Of a stretch of DNA of 56,795 bases, positions 39,090 to 47,681 are shown in pieces. The first letter of the stretch is position 1; each line of letters starts with the position of its first letter. Position numbers and translations under genes: made by a program. The notes beneath the pieces are model-generated. The model was not told where the DNA came from, made no database searches, and saw nothing but the letters and a program-made list of their open reading frames with translations. Origin of the DNA: JACOTV01 sp964445135 (GTDB taxonomy: Bacteria; Patescibacteriota; Microgenomatia; UBA1406; GWC2-37-13); assembly GCA_964445135.1 (NCBI GenBank), contig CAYUJW010000002.1, forward strand, positions 1 to 56,795, written 5' to 3'.

Positions 39090-40361
39090 ATGAAAAAGGA
39101 AGGATACTCTTCGCTGCCTGAAATCAGTAAGCTACGCATTGAGCGCAATCACAAATCACCGTTTGAACACCTTGTTCCACAAGCAGGTGTCCCTTGGAGT
39201 ACTGCTGACTTTTTGATTGAATCTTCGCGCGCCGTCTTGCACCATGGTCCTCTCTCTCTTGATGAAGCGGTACACCTCTGCCCCCTTCCCAAACAGCATG
39301 CTGAAAAAGTAATGCGAGGCATTGGTGAGCTGAATCCAGAGCATAACGGTAAAAAAAGTGCCGCAGCACAGGTGTGGGATGAGTTGTCCAGGGACGCCGT
39401 CTTTGCCCAATGGATGCATCCCGCCTTACACGTTGTTGACCCCGCAGACTATGAAAAATACGCGCAGCATGCACAATCGCTTTATCTGCGATTTACCAAC
39501 CAAGCTGACAATTCCTCACCAATTGCGGCGCTTGGCAAAGGCAATGAATCGGAAAACATGCGTCGAGCGCGCAATCATGAGCTGATTGATGCGAGCGATA
39601 CCTATGCGTTATCGGCCGTGGTGTGGGGTGCACGAAGTGAAGTATCCAAGCATTGTCCGGTGGCTGGCCATGCAATGAGGGCTGGAAAAAGAGCGGAGTT
39701 TGCAAGTGCACCAGATGACAAACAGCCATATTTACAGGCATTACATGAGCAATATACCTGTGCCATTGATGTGCTTGTTGGATCAAGCCAACGGTTGGCA
39801 CGTGATATGGTATTGGGAATGCGTGCACGGCGCAATTATAGTCATGAAGACATGTTTGCAGATGCGCAGTTTGGCCTGCGGCGAGCCGCTGAGCTTTACG
39901 ATGCTTCAATGGGCTATGAATTTTCAACGTTTGCAACCAAGTGGATCCGCCAGGCGGTGGGCCGTGGGTATGAGCGTACAACGAAAGCAGATAAACAGCC
40001 GGTGCGACTCGATGCGCTTGCTCATACGCCAGAAGGTGAAGAGCTTTTAGCAATCGCTGAGCCCAGTTATGTGGAAATTGAGGATATAGGTGCCTCTGGC
40101 GCAATTGCCTCAATGCTCGCCTATTCCCACACGACGCCCTTGATGCGTGAAGGCTCCATTGCAATTATTCGTGATGTTTTGAGTGCAATTCAAGCCGAGC
40201 CAGATGGTACGCACATGCAAGAAATATACGAGCAGCTGGCCGGCAAATATGAGAAAAAGCCAACGGCCATTGCCGCCCTTGCACAGCGTTTCTTCAAGTC
40301 GGTTCGCGAAAATTCAAATCCGAGTGCGGTCCGTCACGAGATACGCATTGCCACCTCATAA
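39090..40361 (+). CDS. sigma-70-family sigma factor (second of a tandem pair, divergent region 4)
   Basis: 423 residues. Region 2 matches the preceding gene closely: SSQRLARDMVLGMRARRNYSHEDMFADAQFGLRRAAELYD and YEFSTFATKWIRQAVGRGYER. The N-terminal parts also align (LIESSRAVLHHG, the ...YALSAVVWGARSEVSKHCP segment versus HALSAIIWSARSQLSLARP). Region 3 looks reduced, and region 4 (IAIIRDVLSAIQAEPDGTHMQEIYEQLAGKYEKKPTAIAAL) is divergent, so its -35 recognition may differ or be lost. The pair arose by duplication. It has its own promoter with a CCTATAGTATA motif. It may be an alternative sigma factor or a modulator competing with the first. Confidence 0.85.
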   Translation: MKKEGYSSLPEISKLRIERNHKSPFEHLVPQAGVPWSTADFLIESSRAVLHHGPLSLDEAVHLCPLPKQHAEKVMRGIGELNPEHNGKKSAAAQVWDELSRDAVFAQWMHPALHVVDPADYEKYAQHAQSLYLRFTNQADNSSPIAALGKGNESENMRRARNHELIDASDTYALSAVVWGARSEVSKHCPVAGHAMRAGKRAEFASAPDDKQPYLQALHEQYTCAIDVLVGSSQRLARDMVLGMRARRNYSHEDMFADAQFGLRRAAELYDASMGYEFSTFATKWIRQAVGRGYERTTKADKQPVRLDALAHTPEGEELLAIAEPSYVEIEDIGASGAIASMLAYSHTTPLMREGSIAIIRDVLSAIQAEPDGTHMQEIYEQLAGKYEKKPTAIAALAQRFFKSVRENSNPSAVRHEIRIATS

Positions 40362-40411
40362 TGTGCGCACACTTTATGTCCCATGCCTTGCTGTCGGCGC
40401 GGGGCACGTGA

Positions 40412-40417
40412 TATAGT
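40412..40417 (+). promoter_or_regulatory. -10 box (TATAGT) of the beta-lactamase-fold gene
   Basis: 6 nt before ATG 40424. Confidence 0.5.
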
Positions 40418-40423
40418 GATGGT

Positions 40424-41491
40424 ATGAATGATCTGCATCAGAACTTGTCGCGTATTCTGCGTGAACACATCAGTCGTCATGTGATGCCGGGGGCGGTGGT
40501 TGGTGTCATGTCAAAGCATCTTGATACTCCGCTTATTGTGTGTGGTGGCCAGCTGACATATGAAAGTACGGCGCCGAAGGTTGATCAAAACACCGTGTAT
40601 GATGTTGCATCTTTGACCAAAGTTGTTCCGACTTCACTGCTTGCGCTCATGTTTATTGACCAGGGACATATTGAGCTTGACGGTCTCATGACGGATTATC
40701 TTCCCGGGTATCGCGGGGCATATCGTGATGAGATTACCATAAAACACTTACTTTCCTACACCGTTGATTGGGGCATATCAATGTCATCTCTGGTGAACCT
40801 GAAGGCAGATGAGATATACCACACGTTGTATAACGCGACGCCGAAGCAGCCCCCCGGCACCTCAACACGGTACTGCAATGCAACGGCAATTTTATTGGGG
40901 CTTATACTGGAGCGAGTTTCGGGTGTGCGACTTGATCGTTTGGCCCAACAAATGCTCTTTGATCCACTGCACATGAAACGAACCGGCTTTGCACCGTCGG
41001 AGTTTTTGGATATTGAGCAAGATGTAGCCCCAAGCGAGCAATTGCCAGATGGCACGCCGTGCCTGGGTGTTGTGCACGATGAGTCTGCGCGCGCGCTGCA
41101 GAAAGCAGACGTAATTCCCGGTTCAGCTGGGCTGTTTTCCACCGTGCCTGACTTGCTGCAAGTGGTTGGGTTGCTGCTGGATCATGGAGTATATGATGGT
41201 CGTCCCATCCTCTCTGAAGCCGTGATTGAGCACGCCATGAAGCCGGCGTTTGAGGGGTTAAAGCCAGCACCTATGGGATTGGGCTGGTCAGTTGGTCCAA
41301 GTGAAACAGTCGGTCATGTTCCAACATCCGCCGTATATAAAACTGGATTTACCGGATGCTTGATGTATGTTGACGTGGTGGCGGAGCTTGGAGTAGTCGT
41401 GCTTACCAATCACACCTACCCGACCCGTCAGCCAGACTATATGTTGCGCAATCAACTCTTTCAAGAACTATTGGAAACGGTAACTGCCTGA
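40424..41491 (+). CDS. serine hydrolase of the class-C beta-lactamase/DD-peptidase family
   Basis: 355 residues. The three active-site motifs are present: SLTK (SxxK, ~residue 61-64), RYCNATAILLG (YxN) and YKTGFTG (KTG) near the C-terminus. GHIELDGLMTDYLPGYRG and ITIKHLLSYTVDWG are typical of the family. No signal peptide is seen, so it acts inside the cell or is exported unusually; an intracellular esterase or peptidase role is more likely than antibiotic resistance. It stands alone, 62 bp after the second sigma gene, and converges with the next gene 11 bp away. Confidence 0.92.
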   Translation: MNDLHQNLSRILREHISRHVMPGAVVGVMSKHLDTPLIVCGGQLTYESTAPKVDQNTVYDVASLTKVVPTSLLALMFIDQGHIELDGLMTDYLPGYRGAYRDEITIKHLLSYTVDWGISMSSLVNLKADEIYHTLYNATPKQPPGTSTRYCNATAILLGLILERVSGVRLDRLAQQMLFDPLHMKRTGFAPSEFLDIEQDVAPSEQLPDGTPCLGVVHDESARALQKADVIPGSAGLFSTVPDLLQVVGLLLDHGVYDGRPILSEAVIEHAMKPAFEGLKPAPMGLGWSVGPSETVGHVPTSAVYKTGFTGCLMYVDVVAELGVVVLTNHTYPTRQPDYMLRNQLFQELLETVTA

Positions 41492-41502
41492 TGCGCGCGC
41501 GC

Positions 41503-42522
41503 TCACTTTGCACGGCGCGCGAGCAATTCCCCGGCCATAGTGTGTGTGCGCTTGGCAAATTCCTGCATAGTGTCTTCTGTGGCGACCGCTTGTCCATCAG
41601 CAACGTATGATTGTCCAGGACTGTTTGCCGAACGAAGTGGCCACATACCAAATGCCGTTTCGGCAATACCCATCTTCGATCCCCCCACATCATTTTGAAG
41701 AGTCACTCTGACAAACTTTTCGTCAGCATTTACCCCGAATCCGACCGTGTATATTGGTTGTGTGGGACGTGCACCGCGCACATCGGCGTGTGACAATGCG
41801 AGGTGGTAGGAATGCATCGCCTTCAGGTATGCGTCAACATGAATGAGATAGCTTGCAACCTGCAGGTTATCGGTTGGCAACGGGACATTCATGGTCCACT
41901 GATTAGGCATTTCTTCATGAATGTGCACGCGCGCCTCGGGAAGCATTTCCGCGCTCTGCCTGGCCATATGGCGCGTCACCGGTTCGAGTCTTTCCATTCG
42001 ACATGAGCGCTTTTGTTGTATAAATGTCAAAATTTGCTCATCAGTTACTGAATCAACATGGGTTCGCGACTCGGGGCAAGGCATAGTAAAGCATTGAAAA
42101 TGAAGATTCTTCCAGCCTTGGCTCGACTCAACATTGGGTTCATTTTGAGGGCCCATATTATAGCCTGCCCCTCGTCGATCTGGGTCATCTGCCAAAAAAT
42201 CGTAAGCCACCTCAATCATTTGTGCAATTGATGAGGGATCAAGATTTTGCAGGTCATAATAACTGGGAACTTCGTGATTATGTGCAAATAGGAGAAAGTG
42301 GGCACTCTCCGATTCTTGCGGATTGCAGTAAGGGCTTCCGGCCACTGCTGCCCACAAATTCACATCCGGTTCAAGAGGAATGGAGCCAATAAGTGAGCCT
42401 TCATTTTGCATGATTTCAAACATCACTTCTGGTTGTTGGTTGATGCGAACCTTGTGCTCAGGGGAATAGCCGCTTGGTACGCGGGTCAGTGAAGGAACAA
42501 CAAACTCGCGATGGCTAGACAT
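41503..42522 (-). CDS. uncharacterised protein, possibly HIT/GalT-like
   Basis: 339 residues, soluble. SAHFLLFAHNHEVPSYYDLQNLDPSSIAQMIEV and then WKNLHFQCFTMPCPESR resemble the order of motifs in HIT-superfamily nucleotide hydrolases/transferases (a substrate-binding helix, then an HxHxH-like strand), but the His triad is degenerate: only NLHFQCF can be seen. The N-terminus has no signal. The gene is followed by nothing on its strand until the convergent hydrolase and is preceded by a 90-aa unknown. The function remains open. Confidence 0.65.
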   Translation of the reverse strand: MSSHREFVVPSLTRVPSGYSPEHKVRINQQPEVMFEIMQNEGSLIGSIPLEPDVNLWAAVAGSPYCNPQESESAHFLLFAHNHEVPSYYDLQNLDPSSIAQMIEVAYDFLADDPDRRGAGYNMGPQNEPNVESSQGWKNLHFQCFTMPCPESRTHVDSVTDEQILTFIQQKRSCRMERLEPVTRHMARQSAEMLPEARVHIHEEMPNQWTMNVPLPTDNLQVASYLIHVDAYLKAMHSYHLALSHADVRGARPTQPIYTVGFGVNADEKFVRVTLQNDVGGSKMGIAETAFGMWPLRSANSPGQSYVADGQAVATEDTMQEFAKRTHTMAGELLARRAK

Positions 42523-42548
42523 AAGATGTGAAGTGATGCTTTTTTTTA

Positions 42549-42821
42549 TTAAATCCTTAATGGAGATTCTACACCCATTGATTCATAAAGGTGAGTAACA
42601 CCTGTGGGCGCCTCAGCTACAGCTTGTGGCACTTCGGTGGGTGTGGAGGACAGCTCAGTTTGATACTTAGCACGTTGTTGCGCAAGCTGAGCGCTGAGCA
42701 TCCTGTCGAGCACTGTGGGTCCAACATTCCTGACGCAGGACAAAACTTGCTCTGTCGTTGGTGGATTGTGCTCCCGTTCCGTCGGTTGCGGATATTGTGT
42801 AATTGGCCTTTCCTCTTTCAT
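42549..42821 (-). CDS. hypothetical protein, 90 aa
   Basis: It is a small polar protein, Pro/Glu/Thr-rich at both ends with one central amphipathic helix (VLDRMLSAQLAQQRAKYQTEL). No family is recognised. TATACT lies 6 nt before the ATG (42833-42828, minus), supporting expression from a leaderless mRNA. It lies 26 bp upstream of the gene at 41503-42522 and is probably in an operon with it. Confidence 0.6.
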   Translation of the reverse strand: MKEERPITQYPQPTEREHNPPTTEQVLSCVRNVGPTVLDRMLSAQLAQQRAKYQTELSSTPTEVPQAVAEAPTGVTHLYESMGVESPLRI

Positions 42822-42827
42822 TTACAT

Positions 42828-42833
42828 AGTATA
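42828..42833 (-). promoter_or_regulatory. -10 box (TATACT) of the 90-aa gene
   Basis: 6 nt from ATG 42821. Confidence 0.5.
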
Positions 42834-42959
42834 AAACACACGTTTTGGAGTATATTGACAGAACGCTGACATTATTTTACATCTGGTGCACTCATTAGCG
42901 CAATCGACAAAACCTCACAAGAGCCAACGCCAGGTTATTTTCCTCCTTTTTGAATAAGG

Positions 42960-42965
42960 TAAAAT
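42960..42965 (+). promoter_or_regulatory. -10 box (TAAAAT) of the rhomboid gene
   Basis: 6 nt before ATG 42972. Confidence 0.5.
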
Positions 42966-42971
42966 AGAAGT

Positions 42972-43649
42972 ATGTTTCCCCTATCCGATGTAAATATCCG
43001 GCGCACATTTCCGCTGGTAAACTATCTGATTATCATCGCAAACATTGTGGTGTTTTTGCTTGAGCTTGGAGCATATAACACGGACACATTTATCAATACG
43101 TATGCATTTGTCCCTTCTCGTTTTGTGTGGACTGATCCGTCATCGTATGCGCCAATATTGTATGCGATGTTTATGCATGGAAGCCTGATGCATATACTGG
43201 GAAATATGTGGTTTCTGCATGTGTTTGGCGATAATATCGAAGACACATTTGGACATATCAAATACCTACTGTTTTATATAGCTGGCGGGGTCATTGCCGC
43301 ATTTGCCCAGTATGTACTGATGCCCACAACTAGCATTCCCCTTCTTGGTGCATCAGGTGCCGTAGCGGCAGTGGCCGGAGCATATTTTGTATTATTTCGC
43401 AACTCACAGATCAAAACGCTTGTTGCACTCATTGTTATCTGGACTATTGTACGAGTTCCCGCATGGATCATACTCGGCTATTGGTTTCTTATCCAGCTAG
43501 TGTCTGGCTTTGGGTCGCTTGGGCAAGTGGGCAATGCAGATGTAGGTGGGGTTGCTTTTTGGGCACACATTGGAGGATTTGTCTTTGGGTGTGTAGTTGC
43601 GCTCTTGATCAGCAAAACAACTCACTATAATAACAATTATGACGCGTGA
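42972..43649 (+). CDS. rhomboid-family intramembrane serine protease
   Basis: 225 residues with six or seven hydrophobic segments. HGSLMHILGNMWFLHVFGDNIEDTFG (the conserved H/N region of TM2), LLGASGAVAAVAGAY with the nucleophile Ser of GxSG, and AFWAHIGGFVFGCVVAL with the catalytic His complete the Ser-His dyad. Rhomboids cleave membrane-spanning substrates within the bilayer. The C-terminus overlaps the convergent antiporter gene by 13 bp. Confidence 0.95.
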   Translation: MFPLSDVNIRRTFPLVNYLIIIANIVVFLLELGAYNTDTFINTYAFVPSRFVWTDPSSYAPILYAMFMHGSLMHILGNMWFLHVFGDNIEDTFGHIKYLLFYIAGGVIAAFAQYVLMPTTSIPLLGASGAVAAVAGAYFVLFRNSQIKTLVALIVIWTIVRVPAWIILGYWFLIQLVSGFGSLGQVGNADVGGVAFWAHIGGFVFGCVVALLISKTTHYNNNYDA

Positions 43650-45622
43650 GTTGAGGCGAAGGTGGTGATGAGCTGGCGTGCGTGATCCTCTTGAAATTGA
43701 TTGTATTGCGATTTGTACTTTTTCGCAAGCTCTGCAAGCTCCGCTTTATTTTTGGCAATAAGTCCCTGATGGTACTTTTCTTCATCCATAATAATGCGCT
43801 TTAGGTCAGAACTTGCGCCAAGCAATGTCTCCATATGTCGCAAGAACTCAAACACTTCGGCGCTGGTGACAATACGTGCGGTCAGAAGTCCAATTCGATT
43901 GGCGACCATATCGTCCTCTGACTTATTGATGAAAGATTTCAGTATTGGCCAATCCTGTGCGACGCGTTGGAGCTGAAAAATACCTTGTCGGAATGATCGT
44001 CTGGATCTCACCTTTCCATTGAGGATATATCCGTTCGTCCCTTCAAATACGTTGGGGTATTCCAACGCATCCTGTTGCATATCCAGCTCGGCGTCAAAAT
44101 TAAAATACGTATCTTGGGATATTCGATTTAATTTGTGAAGCGTGGTGAGTGAGTGTCGCTCGATGTTTATCAGCTCAATCTGCAAGCTTCGTTTGAATAG
44201 GTCAAGATCTTTGATTGATGCAAGTTTTTGATAGAGCGCTCGTTGCTCATTTGACTTTTCGGCGGTGATTGCTCCAATTATTTTCTGGTCAAAGTTTTTA
44301 AATGATTTGTTGTTAAGCGCCTCTTTCTCCGTTTCCAGACGATAAATTTGCTGATTCAATGTCTGTAGTTGATCAAGCGAATCGGGAATGTGAAGCTTGA
44401 GTGCAAGCAAGATGGGGCGAATTGTTGTTCCATTTATAAGCAATGTAAACAAAAAGGCTGACATGGTAAATACCAACATAAGGTCGCGATAGGCATACGT
44501 TTCAGGGATCGAGTACACAAGTACCAATGGAATGACGCCACGCAAACCTCCCCAGTTCAAGATGTGTTGCCACTTCATGGGAATGTTTGGCTCGTCTGCA
44601 AAAAAGCTCATTTTGTTTGAGATAAATGCGCTCAGATAGACGGACACCGCGCGACCCAAGAGTACCGCTACAATGGCGGCAGCCGCTTCTGGGAGTCGGT
44701 TATTAAAGATGCTCAGATCAAGGTTGTAGGTTGCGAAGAAGAATACCAACGAGACGGCGAGGAAGGCAAAGTATTCCCATGCTTCATGGATAAATTCGTG
44801 AACGTCATGTGAGATTTTTGTCTGACCAAGATTGCCCATAACGATTGCGGCAATGACAGTCGATATGACGCCGGAGAGGCCAAACAGCAGCTCGGACAAA
44901 ACAAACGATCCGATAGCTAAAACGACGGTCAGGGTCATTTCAATGAGTCGGTCGCTTTTGACGCGCTCGATGATATTTGAGAAGATGTACCCGACAAATG
45001 CTCCAAACACCATGCTTCCTATGAATATGTATAGAAAGTTTTGAATTGAAGAAAATACCGTTGGCGTATCACCCCCTGTGGCTCCAATAACAAATATCGC
45101 AATGATTCGATATGCAATAACACCCGTTGCATCATTTAACATACTCTCACCATCTGCGAGTAATCCGAGTCGCTTTGGAGCACCAAGCGATTTAAAGAGG
45201 GTGATTACCGCAATAGGATCGGTTGATGAGATGATTGCACCAAACAAAAGCGCCTCTCCCCAGCCTAGACCTAATGCATAGACCAAGACTGCCGCCACGG
45301 TCCCCACCGAAACCATGAGGCCGAATGTAGCCATAAAGGTGATCGTCTTAAACTGAAGCTTAAACTGGTGAATATTGATATGCATTCCCGATTCAAACAG
45401 CAAGAGTGGGAGCAGAAGATGGTAGATGACGCTGTGGGAAATCTCAAAGTGAAGTCCAAGCTCAAATGTATGATCGACCCATTGGAGAAAAAATCCAGCG
45501 ACCAACAGTGCTACGGTATAGGGCAATACTGAGTATTTTTTTGATGCAACCTGCAATACAGATGAAAACAACAGGAAGACGAGTGTGACAAGAAGCGTTA
45601 GTACGACAGTATCAGCATGCAT
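43637..45622 (-). CDS. CPA1-type Na+/H+ antiporter with cytoplasmic C-terminal domain
   Basis: 661 residues from ATG 45622. About 12 membrane segments make the CPA1 core, with LLFESGMHINIHQ, GAIISSTDPIAVITLFKSLG and the transport-site motif LADGESMLNDATGV containing the key Asp of NhaP/NHE proteins, then WGGLRGVIPLVLV. The C-terminal ~230 residues are cytoplasmic, beginning with a coiled coil (LQTLNQQIYRLETEKEALNN), as in eukaryote-like NHEs, and may be regulatory. The frame runs upstream through the tRNA-Leu gene, but that part is not protein. It exchanges protons for Na+ or K+. Confidence 0.95.
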   Translation of the reverse strand: MHADTVVLTLLVTLVFLLFSSVLQVASKKYSVLPYTVALLVAGFFLQWVDHTFELGLHFEISHSVIYHLLLPLLLFESGMHINIHQFKLQFKTITFMATFGLMVSVGTVAAVLVYALGLGWGEALLFGAIISSTDPIAVITLFKSLGAPKRLGLLADGESMLNDATGVIAYRIIAIFVIGATGGDTPTVFSSIQNFLYIFIGSMVFGAFVGYIFSNIIERVKSDRLIEMTLTVVLAIGSFVLSELLFGLSGVISTVIAAIVMGNLGQTKISHDVHEFIHEAWEYFAFLAVSLVFFFATYNLDLSIFNNRLPEAAAAIVAVLLGRAVSVYLSAFISNKMSFFADEPNIPMKWQHILNWGGLRGVIPLVLVYSIPETYAYRDLMLVFTMSAFLFTLLINGTTIRPILLALKLHIPDSLDQLQTLNQQIYRLETEKEALNNKSFKNFDQKIIGAITAEKSNEQRALYQKLASIKDLDLFKRSLQIELINIERHSLTTLHKLNRISQDTYFNFDAELDMQQDALEYPNVFEGTNGYILNGKVRSRRSFRQGIFQLQRVAQDWPILKSFINKSEDDMVANRIGLLTARIVTSAEVFEFLRHMETLLGASSDLKRIIMDEEKYHQGLIAKNKAELAELAKKYKSQYNQFQEDHARQLITTFASTHAS

Positions 45623-45778
45623 TGGTTGGTATGTTGGTTCCCTCTTTTCATGCAGTCTATCACCGCATAAATAAATGGGGAAAAGATTATTGTAATCCTC
45701 AGGTTGTAAATATTCAATACCAGCACTTTGCCGTATGTCCGGAGAGAGACGTCTTACTGTGAAGCGTAAAAATATGTG

Positions 45779-45862
45779 TGCCGATGAAGGGACTTGAACC
45801 CCCACACTCTTGCGAGTACTAGTTCCTAAAACTAGCGCGTCTGCCAGTTCCGCCACATCGGC
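45779..45862 (-). tRNA. tRNA-Leu (UAG)
   Basis: Minus strand: acceptor GCCGATG pairs with CATCGGC, discriminator A; no CCA is encoded (CAC follows). The anticodon stem CTAGT/ACTAG has loop TTTAGGA, giving anticodon UAG (CUN codons). A long variable arm (TACTCGCAAGAGTG) marks a class II tRNA. The T arm GGGGGTTCAAGTCCC is present. Confidence 0.96.
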
Positions 45863-45910
45863 TTAAACAGCAGCGCATTCAATCCCCCATGCTTTGCTGT
45901 GCAGACAGTC

Positions 45911-45916
45911 ATTATA
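45911..45916 (-). promoter_or_regulatory. -10 box (TATAAT) for tRNA-Leu
   Basis: TATAAT lies ~49 nt upstream of the mature tRNA 5' end on the minus strand. Confidence 0.4.
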
Positions 45917-45977
45917 CCATGCACCACGCTCGCATATTCGCGAGAATGCTCATTATATGTATATATACAGGTCGGGA

Positions 45978-46439
45978 TTATTTGTACTCTTTGCGCACCT
46001 GGAAGAGGATATACCATGAAATGAGTAGGCTCAAAAGTGCCCCAAACATGCTTTGGTAAAATATTCCGTACACAAGGGTGACCAGCGTGCTATAAAACAC
46101 CAAGTTCCAGCCCATTTTTTCTCGCTTCAAAAGACGAGGAATAGCAAATGCTTGAATGACCAGGGTGATCAGGGAAAATATGGTTGCAAGCCAATATTGA
46201 CCGATGTTCACGCTTCCCATCCATGCAAATGGGGTAACGAGTGATCCTAATCCCACAGCGCCGAGGATTGTTGGAATGCTGACGATTACGCCAACAAGCA
46301 TAAACCATGGCATGACGGTCACGATGAAGTTCACCACTCCGTCAGGGAGCTGAAATGGGGCCTTTTTGGTAAAGTATGGCGCCACTGTGTCTTCCAGCTG
46401 ACCCAGTGAGTCGGTTAGTGAATTTGTTGAATGCTTCAT
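45978..46439 (-). CDS. small polytopic membrane protein, 153 aa
   Basis: About four membrane segments (residues ~35-60, 65-80, 85-100, 112-148). An N-terminal polar helix (LTDSLGQLEDTVAPYFTKK) precedes the first, and a short Lys-rich tail (VRKEYK) follows. KREKMGWNLVFYSTLVTLVYGIF is a distinctive stretch. No transporter family is recognised; proteins of this style are common in small-genome bacteria. It lies upstream of tRNA-Leu. Confidence 0.7.
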   Translation of the reverse strand: MKHSTNSLTDSLGQLEDTVAPYFTKKAPFQLPDGVVNFIVTVMPWFMLVGVIVSIPTILGAVGLGSLVTPFAWMGSVNIGQYWLATIFSLITLVIQAFAIPRLLKREKMGWNLVFYSTLVTLVYGIFYQSMFGALLSLLISWYILFQVRKEYK

Positions 46440-46551
46440 GAATATAGGTATATCCCATTTGTCCTATTATGTCAATACATCTGCGACAATTTGCTCCCAC
46501 GAATGCCCACTCCTTGTTATTTGTTTAAACGTCGTTTAATATGAATTGTGT

Positions 46552-47520
46552 ATGCAATTGCACGAAGCGATACTCAGATTTCTTGAATACTGCGAGCTTG
46601 ATAAGAACCTTTCTCCAAAGACGGTAAAGATGTACAGTTATTACCTGCATTTTTTCCAAACGTGGATCACCAAGTCCAAAACCGCACCAGCAGCAGATGG
46701 TGAAGAGGCGGTGCGCGCAACGGTCAAGGTTGAAGAAATAGATGAGGAGGATGTGCGACAATTTCGTCTCTACCTGTCTCATCGGTATAAAAATCCTGTC
46801 AAAGGTGAGCTAAAGCGTCAAACACAAAACTATTTCCTCATTGCCCTGCGTTCGTTGTTTCGATTTATGGTAAAGCAAAAATTGTCAGTTCTGGCGCCTG
46901 AGGTTATTGAGCTTGGAAAGACGCGCGATCGAGTGATTAAGCACTTGGAGCCGACACAGCTTGAGGAGCTTTTCAAGAGCGTCTCAACGCGCACAGAACG
47001 TGGAGTGCGCGATCGAACTATTTTGGAAGTGCTTTTTTCAACGGGACTGCGTGTATCTGAATTGACCGCTTTGAGTCGAGATCAGGTGAGCGTGGCAAAT
47101 GGTGAGTTTGGAGTTGTTGGAAAAGGTGGAAAGGCACGCGTTGTCTTTCTCACCAAATCGGCAAAAGAATGGCTGAAAAAATACATGGAGATGAGAACCG
47201 ACCCCTACTCCCCTCTTTTTATCAGGTATCGTGGACCCAAGCCGCCTGAAGGGTTGACGAATGAAAAACTCCGTCTTTCCGTGCGATCTGTAGAGCGGCT
47301 GGTTGACAAGTATCGTAAAAAAGCAGGCATCTTGTTTCGCATCGGCCCCCACGTACTTCGTCATTCATATGCGACCGATTTGCTGACGCATGGGGCAGAC
47401 CTGCGCTCGGTACAGGAGATGTTGGGACACAAAAATATCGCAACAACTCAGATATACACCCATGTAACAAATTTTAGACTGCGCGAAATTCATGAGAAAT
47501 TTCACAGTGGGAATAAATGA
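46552..47520 (+). CDS. tyrosine recombinase, XerC/XerD-like
   Basis: 322 residues. The N-terminal SAM-like core-binding domain (FLEYCELDKNLSPKTVKMYSYYL) is followed by the catalytic domain with Arg in STGLRVSELTAL, Lys in VVGKGGKARVVFL, HVLRHSYATDLL (HxxR), and MLGHKNIATTQIYTHV (H and nucleophile Tyr). All catalytic residues are in place. Size and lack of flanking integration features point to the chromosomal dimer-resolution enzyme, as single Xer proteins serve in many small genomes. A dif site is not visible to me. ATG 46552 is chosen over the TTG two codons upstream. Confidence 0.93.
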   Translation: MQLHEAILRFLEYCELDKNLSPKTVKMYSYYLHFFQTWITKSKTAPAADGEEAVRATVKVEEIDEEDVRQFRLYLSHRYKNPVKGELKRQTQNYFLIALRSLFRFMVKQKLSVLAPEVIELGKTRDRVIKHLEPTQLEELFKSVSTRTERGVRDRTILEVLFSTGLRVSELTALSRDQVSVANGEFGVVGKGGKARVVFLTKSAKEWLKKYMEMRTDPYSPLFIRYRGPKPPEGLTNEKLRLSVRSVERLVDKYRKKAGILFRIGPHVLRHSYATDLLTHGADLRSVQEMLGHKNIATTQIYTHVTNFRLREIHEKFHSGNK

Positions 47521-47540
47521 TGGTGAGGAGATAATTAATG

Positions 47541-47572
47541 AGTTTTTAGTTTTTAGTTTTTAGTTTTAAGGT
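47541..47572 (+). repeat. TTTTTAG short tandem repeat
   Basis: Three to four copies of the 7-mer TTTTTAG in the gap after the recombinase gene. A single related copy is found at ~51600. Confidence 0.7.
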
Positions 47573-47681
47573 TTTAAAGTTGCAAGGCATGGAGTTAAAG
47601 AAGGTCAGAATTATTATGTTTCAAATTCTGTATCTCGTGCAAAGAAACGTAATCACAGATACAATCTTTTGACCAATTTTC

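Noticed and set aside
40424..41491. Beta-lactamase antibiotic resistance gene
   Set aside because: No signal peptide; the broader serine-hydrolase family is mostly esterases and peptidases.
45623..45856. Long N-terminal extension of the antiporter (MAELADALVLGTSTRKSVGV...)
   Set aside because: It is the translation of the tRNA-Leu gene and spacer; the family core starts at ATG 45622.
46552..47520. Integrase of a mobile element
   Set aside because: Size and context fit a chromosomal Xer protein; no att repeats or cargo boundaries were found.
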